DNA of 64,000 nucleotides from NCBI GenBank assembly GCA_003021725.1, contig PXRA01000007.1, forward strand, positions 51,904 through 115,903. Reading direction: 5' to 3'. The translations under genes were made by a program, and so were the position numbers. Positions 57,931 to 64,000 of the stretch are shown in pieces (positions within the stretch are counted from its first letter, which is position 1; every line of letters begins with the position of its first letter). Under the pieces are notes generated by a model. The model was not told the DNA's origin. It did not search any database and saw only the letters and a list, made by a program, of their open reading frames with translations. Source of the stretch: Halobacteriales archaeon QH_8_64_26. Lineage in GTDB: Archaea > Halobacteriota > Halobacteria > Halobacteriales > Halococcaceae.

Positions 57931-58977
57931 TTACCAGCCGAACCCGGGGGGATCCTCGGCGGGCGCGAGGGGACTATCGGGCAGACCTTCCGGGAGATCG
58001 GGGTCGTTGTACCCGCCGGGCGCGACGTCGTTGGGCCGATCGGAATAGAAAAGCGAGGCGAGCACCTGTACCTGTGTGCGCCCGACGCCGAGTTCGAACT
58101 GGCCCCCGCCGTAGGTCTTGATCCCCTCCTTCCGGCAGTACTCGATCGTCTCGAACAGCGAGGAAAGGGTACCGAACCGCGAGGGTTTGATGTTGAGCCA
58201 CGCGGGTTCGAACGGGAGGGCTTCGATGCTCTCGACGCCGGTAATCGGCGCGTCCCAGGAGATCCGTTCGGTGTTCGCTTCGAGGTACTCCTGGGTCCTT
58301 GCGGTAAGCGCGGGGTCCTCGATAACGGCGTCGGGAAAGCCCTCGAAGACCCGCTCGTAGAGGTCTGGGTCGGGGTCCTGATCGACGACGGTGCCGTGAT
58401 ACTGACCCTTGAGATCGAGCAATTTCACGGCGTCGGTCGCGGCGACCTCCGCGATCAGGTCGCCGGTCCACTCGGAGGTCGGATCGAGTTTGAACTCCGC
58501 CTCAGGATGGCGGTCGAGGATTTCGTGTACCCGATCGACCGAAAGCGGCTCACCGAGCCGCGTGCTCACGACGAACCGCACGGGCTCGTAGGACAGGTCG
58601 AGAACCTCGCCGAGGTTCGTCCCTGCCTGCCGGAGCGCGAGATCGAGGCCGGCGCTCTCGATCGCCCAGCGTCGGTAGCGTTTCGAGGACTCGCGCTCGG
58701 GCTCTCTTTCCGGGAAGAGGTCGATATCGTCGAGCGCCGCGGAGAACTCCTCGACGGTGTACCCCCCGACGAGGCCGAGATCGCCGACGTCGGCGAGCGC
58801 GTCGTGGTCCTCGGTATCGTAGGTGACGTCCTCGCCCTGGCCGGTCTCGCCTTCGCCGTCGAGGACGAAGGTGGTCGTTGCGCGGGTGAACCCACTGGAG
58901 GTATCGCGATCGCGGCGCTCCCGGCGTTCGGCGCCGATCACGAGCGATAGATCGGCGACCCGTTCGTAGAGGCTCAT
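57931..58977 (-). CDS. Enolase-superfamily enzyme
   Basis: A 348-residue protein of the mandelate-racemase/enolase superfamily. The N-terminal capping domain includes TRATTTFVLDGEGETGQG. The modified TIM barrel has FVVSTRLGEP, EAEFKLDPTSEW (first metal Asp), KLLDLKGQYHG, AVIEDPAL (second metal Glu in EDP), RISWDAPITG (third acidic residue) and LNIKPSRFGTL (general-base Lys). The end AGGxxELGVGR-like GGGQFELGVGRTQVQVLASLF is also typical. Closest in style to muconate-cycloisomerase/o-succinylbenzoate-synthase-like members, but the reaction is unassigned. Its ATG overlaps the upstream membrane-protein gene by ATGA, so the two are coupled. Confidence 0.85.
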   Translation of the reverse strand: MSLYERVADLSLVIGAERRERRDRDTSSGFTRATTTFVLDGEGETGQGEDVTYDTEDHDALADVGDLGLVGGYTVEEFSAALDDIDLFPEREPERESSKRYRRWAIESAGLDLALRQAGTNLGEVLDLSYEPVRFVVSTRLGEPLSVDRVHEILDRHPEAEFKLDPTSEWTGDLIAEVAATDAVKLLDLKGQYHGTVVDQDPDPDLYERVFEGFPDAVIEDPALTARTQEYLEANTERISWDAPITGVESIEALPFEPAWLNIKPSRFGTLSSLFETIEYCRKEGIKTYGGGQFELGVGRTQVQVLASLFYSDRPNDVAPGGYNDPDLPEGLPDSPLAPAEDPPGFGW

Positions 58978-59459
58978 GGGAGTCCCAGGTCAGCATCGGA
59001 TATATACTTGATAGCCACCGGGCCGAGACCGAACGTGATCGAGCGGCGGACTCCGAGCGAGTCGATCGGGGACGGTGGCGCTTGGCCACGCCGCCGCCTC
59101 GCCGGAACTCCGGGGAGCGACTCGACCCGGAAAGCGAGAACCAGCCACCGGGCGTTTGTCGCCCGGACGACGAGTACGAGAACGCCGAGCAGCGCGGTGA
59201 CGGTGGCCACGGCCACGACCAGGCGGTAGCCGAACCGGATTCGGCGGTATCGGTCCTGATACGAGTGGCCGCGATCAGTAGTATGAACCCAGCGATCAAG
59301 CCCGACGCCGAGACCTCCGCCGACGAGCAGTGAGGCGACGAACGAGAGGCGTGCGACCGACAAGGAGCGGGGCCCGGACCAGCCAGAGGACGAGGCTCCC
59401 GGGATCGCGGCCGACGCCCTTCCGGGCGGGAACCGGGACAGTCGGCCTTCGGTCGACAT
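58974..59459 (-). CDS. Hypothetical membrane protein coupled to the enolase-like gene
   Basis: A 161-residue basic protein with two likely membrane segments: SLSVARLSFVASLLVGGGLGVGL (about 32-54), and VVAVATVTALLGVLVLVVRA (about 78-98). It ends in an Arg/Pro-rich region and SITFGLGPVAIKYISD. It overlaps the enolase-superfamily gene by ATGA, the main reason to believe it is real. It was not recognised as a family. The ATG at 59459 (MSTEGRLSRFPPG) is chosen from two candidates. Composition is less acidic than its neighbours, so the C-terminal half may be out of frame. Confidence 0.45.
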   Translation of the reverse strand: MSTEGRLSRFPPGRASAAIPGASSSGWSGPRSLSVARLSFVASLLVGGGLGVGLDRWVHTTDRGHSYQDRYRRIRFGYRLVVAVATVTALLGVLVLVVRATNARWLVLAFRVESLPGVPARRRRGQAPPSPIDSLGVRRSITFGLGPVAIKYISDADLGLP

Positions 59460-59539
59460 GACAGTAGAATAACACCACGGTGGATCGAACCCTCTCGGAT
59501 ACACCAGGCCACCGACGGTCGCGGCGCTCGACGGGTTCG

Positions 59540-59545
59540 TTAAGT
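59540..59545 (+). promoter_or_regulatory. TATA-like box for pdxS
   Basis: TTAAGT lies 23-28 nt upstream of the pdxS ATG, consistent with a leaderless transcript. Confidence 0.5.
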
Positions 59546-59567
59546 GGATTCGGGCCGTTGCTCCAAT

Positions 59568-60476
59568 ATGTCCGACTCGACGGATCTCGAAGGGCTACGG
59601 CGCGGGACCGACCTCGTCAAGCGCGGGTTCGCCCGCATGCAACAGGGCGGGGTCATCATGGACGTTGTGGACGCCGAGCAAGCACGGATCGCCGAGGAGG
59701 CCGGCGCGGTGGCGGTCATGGCCCTGGAAGCCGTGCCCGCCGACATCCGCAAGCGCGGCGGCGTTGCGCGAATGGCAGACCCCGGCGAGGTACGCGATGT
59801 CGTCGACGCGGTCTCGATCCCGGCGATGGGCAAAGCCCGGATCGGCCACACCGCAGAAGCCCGAATATTAGAGGCGACGGGCGTCGATATGATCGACGAA
59901 TCGGAGGTCCTCACGCCGGCTGACGAACGCTACCACATCGACAAGCGCGACTTCACCGCGCCATTCGTCTGTGGCGCTCGCGATCTCGGCGAGGCCCTCC
60001 GGCGGATCGACGAGGGCGCAGCGATGATCCGCACGAAGGGCGAGGCCGGCACCGGCGACGTGAATCAAGCGGTTTACCACCAGCGCAATATCAAGGGCGC
60101 GATCCGCCAGTTAGAGGGCATGGCCCACGAGGAACGAGTTGCCTGGGCCCGCGAGCACGAAGCGCCCGCCGATCTCGTGCACGAAAGCGCCGAGATGGGC
60201 CGGCTCCCGGTGGTGAACTTCGCCGCGGGCGGGATCGCCACGCCCGCCGACGCCGCGCTCATGATGTATCACGGCTGTGATGGCATCTTCGTCGGCTCGG
60301 GCATCTTCGGCGCACAGAACCCCGAATCGATGGGCAGTGCGATCGTCGAAGCCGTCAACAACTGGGACGACCCCGAGACCCTCGCGGAGATCGCTACCGA
60401 CACCGGCGAAGGGATGAGTGGCGAGTCCAACGCCGACATGCCCGAAGAGCAGCAACTGCAAAGCCGGGGCGTCTGA
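59568..60476 (+). CDS. pdxS: Pyridoxal 5'-phosphate synthase subunit PdxS
   Basis: Lyase subunit of the ribose-5-phosphate-dependent PLP synthase, which condenses R5P, G3P and ammonia (302 residues). Motifs: [20 protein letters not shown] at the start with the first active-site Asp, [21 protein letters not shown] with the Schiff-base Lys, and [32 protein letters not shown] in parts. [30 protein letters not shown] and [29 protein letters not shown] (parts) form the phosphate site and second-Lys loop. The glutaminase partner PdxT is not in the window. The ATG at 59568 is fixed by homology. PLP would serve the cysteine synthase at 25821, among others. Confidence 0.97.
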   Translation: MSDSTDLEGLRRGTDLVKRGFARMQQGGVIMDVVDAEQARIAEEAGAVAVMALEAVPADIRKRGGVARMADPGEVRDVVDAVSIPAMGKARIGHTAEARILEATGVDMIDESEVLTPADERYHIDKRDFTAPFVCGARDLGEALRRIDEGAAMIRTKGEAGTGDVNQAVYHQRNIKGAIRQLEGMAHEERVAWAREHEAPADLVHESAEMGRLPVVNFAAGGIATPADAALMMYHGCDGIFVGSGIFGAQNPESMGSAIVEAVNNWDDPETLAEIATDTGEGMSGESNADMPEEQQLQSRGV

Positions 60477-60483
60477 GACCCAC

Positions 60484-60541
60484 TTTTTTGCTGAGGTCCT
60501 CGCTCACTTCCTACGGTCGTTCACTGCGGGCTCAGCAAAAA
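60484..60541 (+). terminator. Stem-loop after pdxS
   Basis: TTTTTTGCTGAG (60484-60495) and CTCAGCAAAAA (60531-60541) are inverted repeats 35 nt apart, starting 8 bases after the pdxS stop. The spacer carries CGCTCACTTCC and GGTCGTTCACTGC, a pattern seen in other haloarchaeal 3' flanks. Likely a 3'-end or termination structure. Confidence 0.5.
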
Positions 60542-60671
60542 CCTGGACTAAAAACCGCTCCTTCGCTCGCCTCCGGCTCGCTCAGTCCCGGCCGAATCAC
60601 TTGCCGCCGGCACGGCACGACGTAGCTGTGAGAAGGCAATCGATCAGGATACGGGATGACGGGGACTCACT

Positions 60672-61071
60672 TCAGAGCGTCTTTCGGTACCAGTGCTGGC
60701 TCGTCTCCACGCCAGCCAGCACTACCTCCTCGGTATCGAATCGGTCGAATCCCCGGGATCCGTAGAACGAGACGCCGACATCGTTCACCGTGAGAACCGC
60801 GAGTTCGTACGTCGAGACGCCCCGGGCTTCGAATTCGCTTTCGACGCGTTCGAGTAGTGCAGCACCGACGCCCTCGCCCCAGCGGTCGGGAGCGACGTAG
60901 ATGCGAAAGAGGCTCCAACCGTCGTGCTCGGAACTCGGCCCGGCGTGTGCGAACCCCCGGAGGGCTCCCACCGAGGAAGTCGTCGTAAGCCGCATGCCAT
61001 GACCGGCGGGCGACCCGCTCGATAGCGCGGGCGTCGGACGGTTTCGCCGACCGGAGGTGACCGCTGGACAC
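60672..61071 (-). pseudogene. GNAT acetyltransferase with internal deletion and frameshift
   Basis: The N-terminus reads LRSAKPSDARAIERVARRSW and HAAYDDFLGG, the first GNAT strand and helix. It then jumps with a frame change near 60965 to ALRGFAHAGPSSEHDGWSLF and YVAPDRWGEGVGAALLERVE. The latter is the acetyl-CoA loop (Q/RxxGxG/A), followed by LAVLTVNDVGVSFYGSRGFDRF. About 40 residues expected between DDFLG and GFAHAG (helix 2 and strands 2-3) are missing. The remaining C-terminal frame (60672-60995) is open and could be expressed alone, but it lacks the substrate half. I judge it an inactivated gene. Confidence 0.65.
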
Positions 61072-61159
61072 GGGTCACTCGAAGGGGCCCGTCGAACGCA
61101 CGTCTTCCGGTGGCCGGGGCGGAGCGCACCCTACGAGCTGTGAGTCTTTCCCACGATCG

Positions 61160-61873
61160 GTGGCCTATCCGGTGGCCCCTCAGGCGAACTCAACCGACCG
61201 CACCTACAAGCACGAGGGGTACGTCCATCCGGTAATGATGCCTTCGGTTCCCGAGGAGCGACTGGCGGCGGGTGGCTGGACGCTCGTCGAGGAGACCAGC
61301 GAGACGCGCTTCGAGCTACCGACGATGCGCGTCGTTGCCCACACCCGCCTCTACGAGGACGCCGAACTGCGCGAAGCGGTTCGCGACCGGGTAGGGATCG
61401 ATCGACCGTGGCGTTTCTTCTTCGCCACACGACTGGCGTTCAGGCCCTCCCTTGCGCCGGGAATCGGGCCGGCGATGGTCTACAGCACGGTCTCGAGCGA
61501 AGCCAAACGGGAGTTCGCCGCCGATCTCGCCGAGCGGGGTTTCAAGGACGTATCGCGCGGTCGCAACCAGCGGATGCGCACCGAGACCGGCGATCGGGCC
61601 TCGCTTACGAAATACGACGCGAGCTACCGCCTCGATCCCGCCGGCGGGGACTCGACGGGCGAGAGAAGCGGGACGGGCAGTGGCGATCGACGGACCATCC
61701 CGGTGACCGGCTGGCTCGCGATATGGATCCACGAGAACGCCTTTCGCCTCGCCGGCGGGGCCTACCCCGAACGCTCGCTCGCGGGCGTCCTCGATGTCGC
61801 CGACGAGCGCCTCGACTCCGGACGGGAGACCTACCGCGAGGAACTACTGGACCTCATCCGAGCGGTCCGCTGA
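61160..61873 (+). CDS. Conserved haloarchaeal protein of unknown function
   Basis: Up to 237 residues. The core PEERLAAGGWTLVEETSETRFELPT is followed by RPWRFFFATRLAFRPSLAPGIGPAM, AERGFKDVSRGRNQRMRTETGDRA, and VTGWLAIWIHENAFRLAGGAYPE. This looks like an alpha/beta domain conserved among haloarchaea, but I cannot name the family or activity. A Gly/Ser/Thr insert is at about 165-175. The start is uncertain: GTG at 61160, or ATG at 61235 (MMPSVPEERL), which drops 25 residues. It is convergent with the next gene; their 3' ends overlap by 30 nt. Confidence 0.7.
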   Translation: MAYPVAPQANSTDRTYKHEGYVHPVMMPSVPEERLAAGGWTLVEETSETRFELPTMRVVAHTRLYEDAELREAVRDRVGIDRPWRFFFATRLAFRPSLAPGIGPAMVYSTVSSEAKREFAADLAERGFKDVSRGRNQRMRTETGDRASLTKYDASYRLDPAGGDSTGERSGTGSGDRRTIPVTGWLAIWIHENAFRLAGGAYPERSLAGVLDVADERLDSGRETYREELLDLIRAVR

Positions 61874-62284
61874 CCGTTCCTCGGGACCGCCATCGAGATC
61901 ATCGCTCGCTCGGCGATCGAGGACCCCATCCAGCAGTGCGCGCGCGAGTTCCTCCTCCCGGATCTCGACGTAGGAGACGACCCGCCCCGCGAGCACTCCC
62001 GGTTCGGCCTCGGCCCCGAGGATCGCGACGCCGGTGCCATCGATAGCGATCCCGGCCGTGAGATCGGCGGCGGCGAGCACGCTCGCGACTTCGGGGAGGT
62101 ATCGTCCACCCCGGCGAGCGAGCGCGAGCGCGACGCCCATCGAGGGGAGATCGACGAGCGGCCTGTTCGTTCGGGATCGTACCCGTATCGCCTCGCCGTC
62201 GACTCGGAGGGCGAGATCGGCTTCGACGTCGAGGGGAGCGAGGTCGGCCTCGGCTATCGCTTCGAAAAGAATCGCGATGCTCAC
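61844..62284 (-). CDS. Hypothetical haloarchaeal protein
   Basis: About 146 residues. Strands and helices alternate: VSIAILFEAIAEADLAPLDVEADLALRVD (parts), NRPLVDLPSMGVALALARRGGRY, LTAGIAIDGTGVAILGAEAEPGV, then an acidic helical C-terminus. I do not recognise it. The GTG at 62284 is preferred, with GTG codons at 62290 and 62293 as alternatives. Its composition is typically haloarchaeal and it continues coherently to the overlap with its convergent neighbour, which supports coding. Confidence 0.55.
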   Translation of the reverse strand: MSIAILFEAIAEADLAPLDVEADLALRVDGEAIRVRSRTNRPLVDLPSMGVALALARRGGRYLPEVASVLAAADLTAGIAIDGTGVAILGAEAEPGVLAGRVVSYVEIREEELARALLDGVLDRRASDDLDGGPEERSADRSDEVQ

Positions 62285-62402
62285 CGACACCACTCCAGGT
62301 GTCCCCGCGACCGCCGTGAGATTCCCTCCGGCGAGCGAGAGCGAGGAGACCCCTGCTGGACCGTAGCGAGCCTGGACGAGTCGATCGGCGCTCCAGCCCC
62401 GG

Positions 62403-62618
62403 TCACGGTTCGCGGGTCGTGATGCGGATCGTACCGTCGACTCGCCAGTGGGCGTGGTCGGCGTCCTCGCCGGCCTTCGAGGGGACCGCGATGTCCATGT
62501 CCTCGAACTCGTAGGTGATCTCCGCGCCGCGGCCGGTCAGCCGGTCATACAGGCCGATCGCGAGTTCGGGCCAGGTCGTCGACTCCTCGGCGCGCTCGTC
62601 CGGTCGTGCGTCACTCAT
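62403..62618 (-). CDS. Small conserved haloarchaeal protein (71 aa)
   Basis: A 71-residue acidic protein beginning MSDARPDERAEESTTWPELA, with the core IGLYDRLTGRGAEITYEFEDMDIAVPS, and ending HAHWRVDGTIRITTREP. The strand-rich pattern and the ELAIGLYDRLTGRGAEI stretch look like a conserved small halobacterial protein. No function is known and no metal or catalytic motif is visible. The ATG at 62618 is preferred to one six codons upstream. Confidence 0.7.
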   Translation of the reverse strand: MSDARPDERAEESTTWPELAIGLYDRLTGRGAEITYEFEDMDIAVPSKAGEDADHAHWRVDGTIRITTREP

Positions 62619-63084
62619 GCTGACCGATGCTATCACCGAGATGGCCTTATAACTACGGACGAACGAGGCCTTAACCGCTACCTACCGGCCAGTTGATTGT
62701 CTCCGGCTCGGCCTTTCGGCGAGTAAGTATCGTCCCCGAGTACGCCTCGACAGTTCGGGAGGTGAGCGTGGAGAAGGGGCCGACGATTTCCTCTACTAGC
62801 AGCGATGGCGAGGGGACGATCGGGAAGAGAACTCGGAGAGGCAATCACCAGCCGATCGCATGGATCTCCCGCCGGGGGTTGATACAGATCGTACTCCCCC
62901 TCGAAGCTCGACGGCTCGATCGGCCGGTTTCGCGAGGGCCTCCTCGAAGCACACGAACGACTCGGGCAGTCAAGCGAACCGACGAAGCGAACTCGAAGCT
63001 CCGCGCTTGCAACCGAATCCGGGACTCGACGATGTGATCCTGATAGCGAGGCCGTCGGTCCGGGCCGGGGGCCCACCCTGGTGC
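62619..63084. other. Intergenic region without a recognised gene
   Basis: About 460 bases between the small gene and trmI. Open frames on either strand give Arg/Pro/Ser-rich peptides with no resemblance to known proteins. No repeat or hairpin stands out. Confidence 0.5.
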
Positions 63085-63939
63085 CTACTCGAACCGACAG
63101 ATACTCAGAAACCCCGTGTGGCCGACGCCCGCCGTGGTGGGTCGGGTCCCGCGCTCGTCGACGTCGAGCTCGCGCTGGATCGTCTCGTAGGTATCGACGG
63201 CGAGCCCGGCCCCCCGCGCCGTCTCGACGACTTCCCGGGCGCTCTCGACGAACGGGCTGTAGACCGCACAGAAGGCCCCTGGAACCAGTAGCTCGGGCGC
63301 TCGCTCGATCACTGCCGGCGCGTCGGCCGTATCGAGGGTCAGGAGGTCGAACGGTTCTCCCAACCCGCTGGCAAGGGGGCCCCCCGCTGTCGCCCGTTCC
63401 TCGGCGCTACCGGTATCTCCGCTCCCGGCAATCGGTTCGTCGCTCCTTGGGTCGGGGTTACCGGTGTCGGTCTCGACACCGCCGGTTCCCATGGGACGCT
63501 CCTCGATGGCCTCAAGCACGTCGCCCTCCCGAACGTCGACGGTGTCACCTACTTCCGCCAGCGCCATGTTCTCACGGGCGACGACGGTGGCCTCGGCGTC
63601 CCGTTCGTAGGTCAGCACCTCGGCTCCGCACCGGCCGAGATAGGCCGCGAGGACGCCGGTTCCGGTCCCGGCGTCGAGCACCCGGTCGCCGGCCCCTACG
63701 CCGGTGTGGCCGATCACGAGGCCGATATCGCGGGGCAGCATCGGCGCGCCGCTGCGCTGGAAGTGGCGAGCGAAGTCCGGCCCCCGTAGCTCGCGGACGG
63801 TGAACTCGGTTCCCAGGTGTGTCGCTAAGGTCTCGCCGGGAGCCGGGTCTTCGGGGATCTCGAGTACGCCTAGATCGGTCTCTAAGGTGTCGCCCGGTTC
63901 GCGCAGGTACTCCCGATCCTCGCGAACGAGCAGTATCAC
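63085..63939 (-). CDS. trmI: tRNA (adenine-N1)-methyltransferase TrmI
   Basis: SAM-dependent m1A methyltransferase of tRNA (positions 57/58 in archaea), 284 residues. The small N-terminal beta domain includes FTVRELRGPDFARHFQRSGAPMLPRDIG. The Rossmann domain has VLDAGTGTGVLAAYLGRCGAEVLTYERD (motif I, parts), NMALAEVGDTVDVREGDV, and FDLLTLDTADAPAVIERAPELLVPGAF (motif IV region). A Gly/Thr/Ser/Ala insert (about 168-205) is longer than in other archaeal TrmI. Translation starts at a GTG overlapping the NAC stop (GTGA), an arrangement that couples it to NAC. Confidence 0.93.
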   Translation of the reverse strand: MILLVREDREYLREPGDTLETDLGVLEIPEDPAPGETLATHLGTEFTVRELRGPDFARHFQRSGAPMLPRDIGLVIGHTGVGAGDRVLDAGTGTGVLAAYLGRCGAEVLTYERDAEATVVARENMALAEVGDTVDVREGDVLEAIEERPMGTGGVETDTGNPDPRSDEPIAGSGDTGSAEERATAGGPLASGLGEPFDLLTLDTADAPAVIERAPELLVPGAFCAVYSPFVESAREVVETARGAGLAVDTYETIQRELDVDERGTRPTTAGVGHTGFLSICRFE

Positions 63940-64000
63940 TCCAGTCGCTCGACCGCCGCGGCCAGGTCGCCGTCGGTTTCCGCGAGCGCTTCGCGTGCCT
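63936..64000 (-). CDS. nac: Nascent polypeptide-associated complex protein (NAC), 3' end only
   Basis: Only the last ~21 codons are in the window: REALAETDGDLAAAVERLE followed by TGA. This is the end of the C-terminal UBA domain typical of archaeal NAC (aNAC), a ribosome-associated chaperone that shields nascent chains. The trmI GTG overlaps its stop. From general knowledge NAC and TrmI genes are commonly adjacent in haloarchaea, which agrees. The remainder continues beyond position 64000. Confidence 0.75.
   Translation of the reverse strand, partial: AREALAETDGDLAAAVERLE

Noticed and set aside
1..64000. CRISPR arrays, rRNA or tRNA genes
   Set aside because: No regularly spaced identical repeats, no cas genes and no cloverleaf with a convincing T-loop were seen. 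A GGGTTCGAACTC string near 49592 resembles a T-arm but has no acceptor or anticodon stem around it.

Overview
The window is high-GC DNA from a halophilic archaeon (class Halobacteria). The evidence is a strongly acidic proteome, three regulators with bacterio-opsin-activator (Bat) type C-terminal HTH domains, archaeal signature genes (ribosomal protein S17e, archaeal DnaG, NAC, TrmI, AlaX, cis-prenyltransferases), many start codons with a TTTTA/TTAAG TATA-like box 24-31 nt upstream and no leader, and Asp/Glu/Ser/Gly-rich inserts in otherwise ordinary enzymes. I cannot name the genus. No rRNA, tRNA, CRISPR array or transposase gene was found.

Layout. 1-9 kb: a Bat-type regulator, a frameshifted DsrE gene, BirA, a carboxyl-methyltransferase-like membrane protein, pterin dehydratase, a Gfo/Idh oxidoreductase, a trehalose-synthase-like glycosyltransferase and a fused biotin carboxylase/carrier that is the natural BirA substrate. 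9-14.5 kb: a tightly overlapping TIM-barrel/CitG-like/DUF447 operon, S17e and a DUF255 thioredoxin-domain protein. 14.5-17.4 kb: a lower-GC restriction-modification island. Its methyltransferase is intact, but its PD-(D/E)XK endonuclease is apparently split by an insertion of about 0.7 kb and further frameshifted. 17.5-21 kb: a thioredoxin, then a Bat regulator divergent from a cytochrome P450/CPBP-protease pair. 21-26 kb: a minus-strand operon for a sodium:solute symporter, its small partner, an unknown protein and an acyl-CoA synthetase, then cysteine synthase. 27-33 kb: a third Bat regulator, redoxin, acyl-CoA dehydrogenase, an NmrA-like protein and a frameshifted CaiB/BaiF CoA-transferase. 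33-43 kb: AlaX-DHHA1, an ABC1/UbiB kinase, Hsp20, and two MoeA homologues flanking LysE and SMR exporters. 43-51 kb: HemA, CspA, two complementary cis-prenyltransferase homologues, DUF92 and DnaG. 51-64 kb: a tRNA-binding OB protein, a second symporter with a DUF3311 partner, a CARF-like HTH regulator, a DUF354 glycosyltransferase, HAD and enolase-superfamily enzymes, PdxS, a broken GNAT gene, TrmI and the 3' end of NAC.

Themes. Biotin ligase with biotin carboxylase, symporter with acyl-CoA synthetase, and acyl-CoA dehydrogenase with CoA-transferase form a carbon/acyl-CoA metabolism set. The most interesting items are the adjacent cis-prenyltransferase homologues with complementary active-site motifs (a likely two-subunit enzyme), the disrupted R-M locus, the matching palindromic promoters of the two moeA genes, and several single-base frameshifts that are either recent decay or consensus errors.
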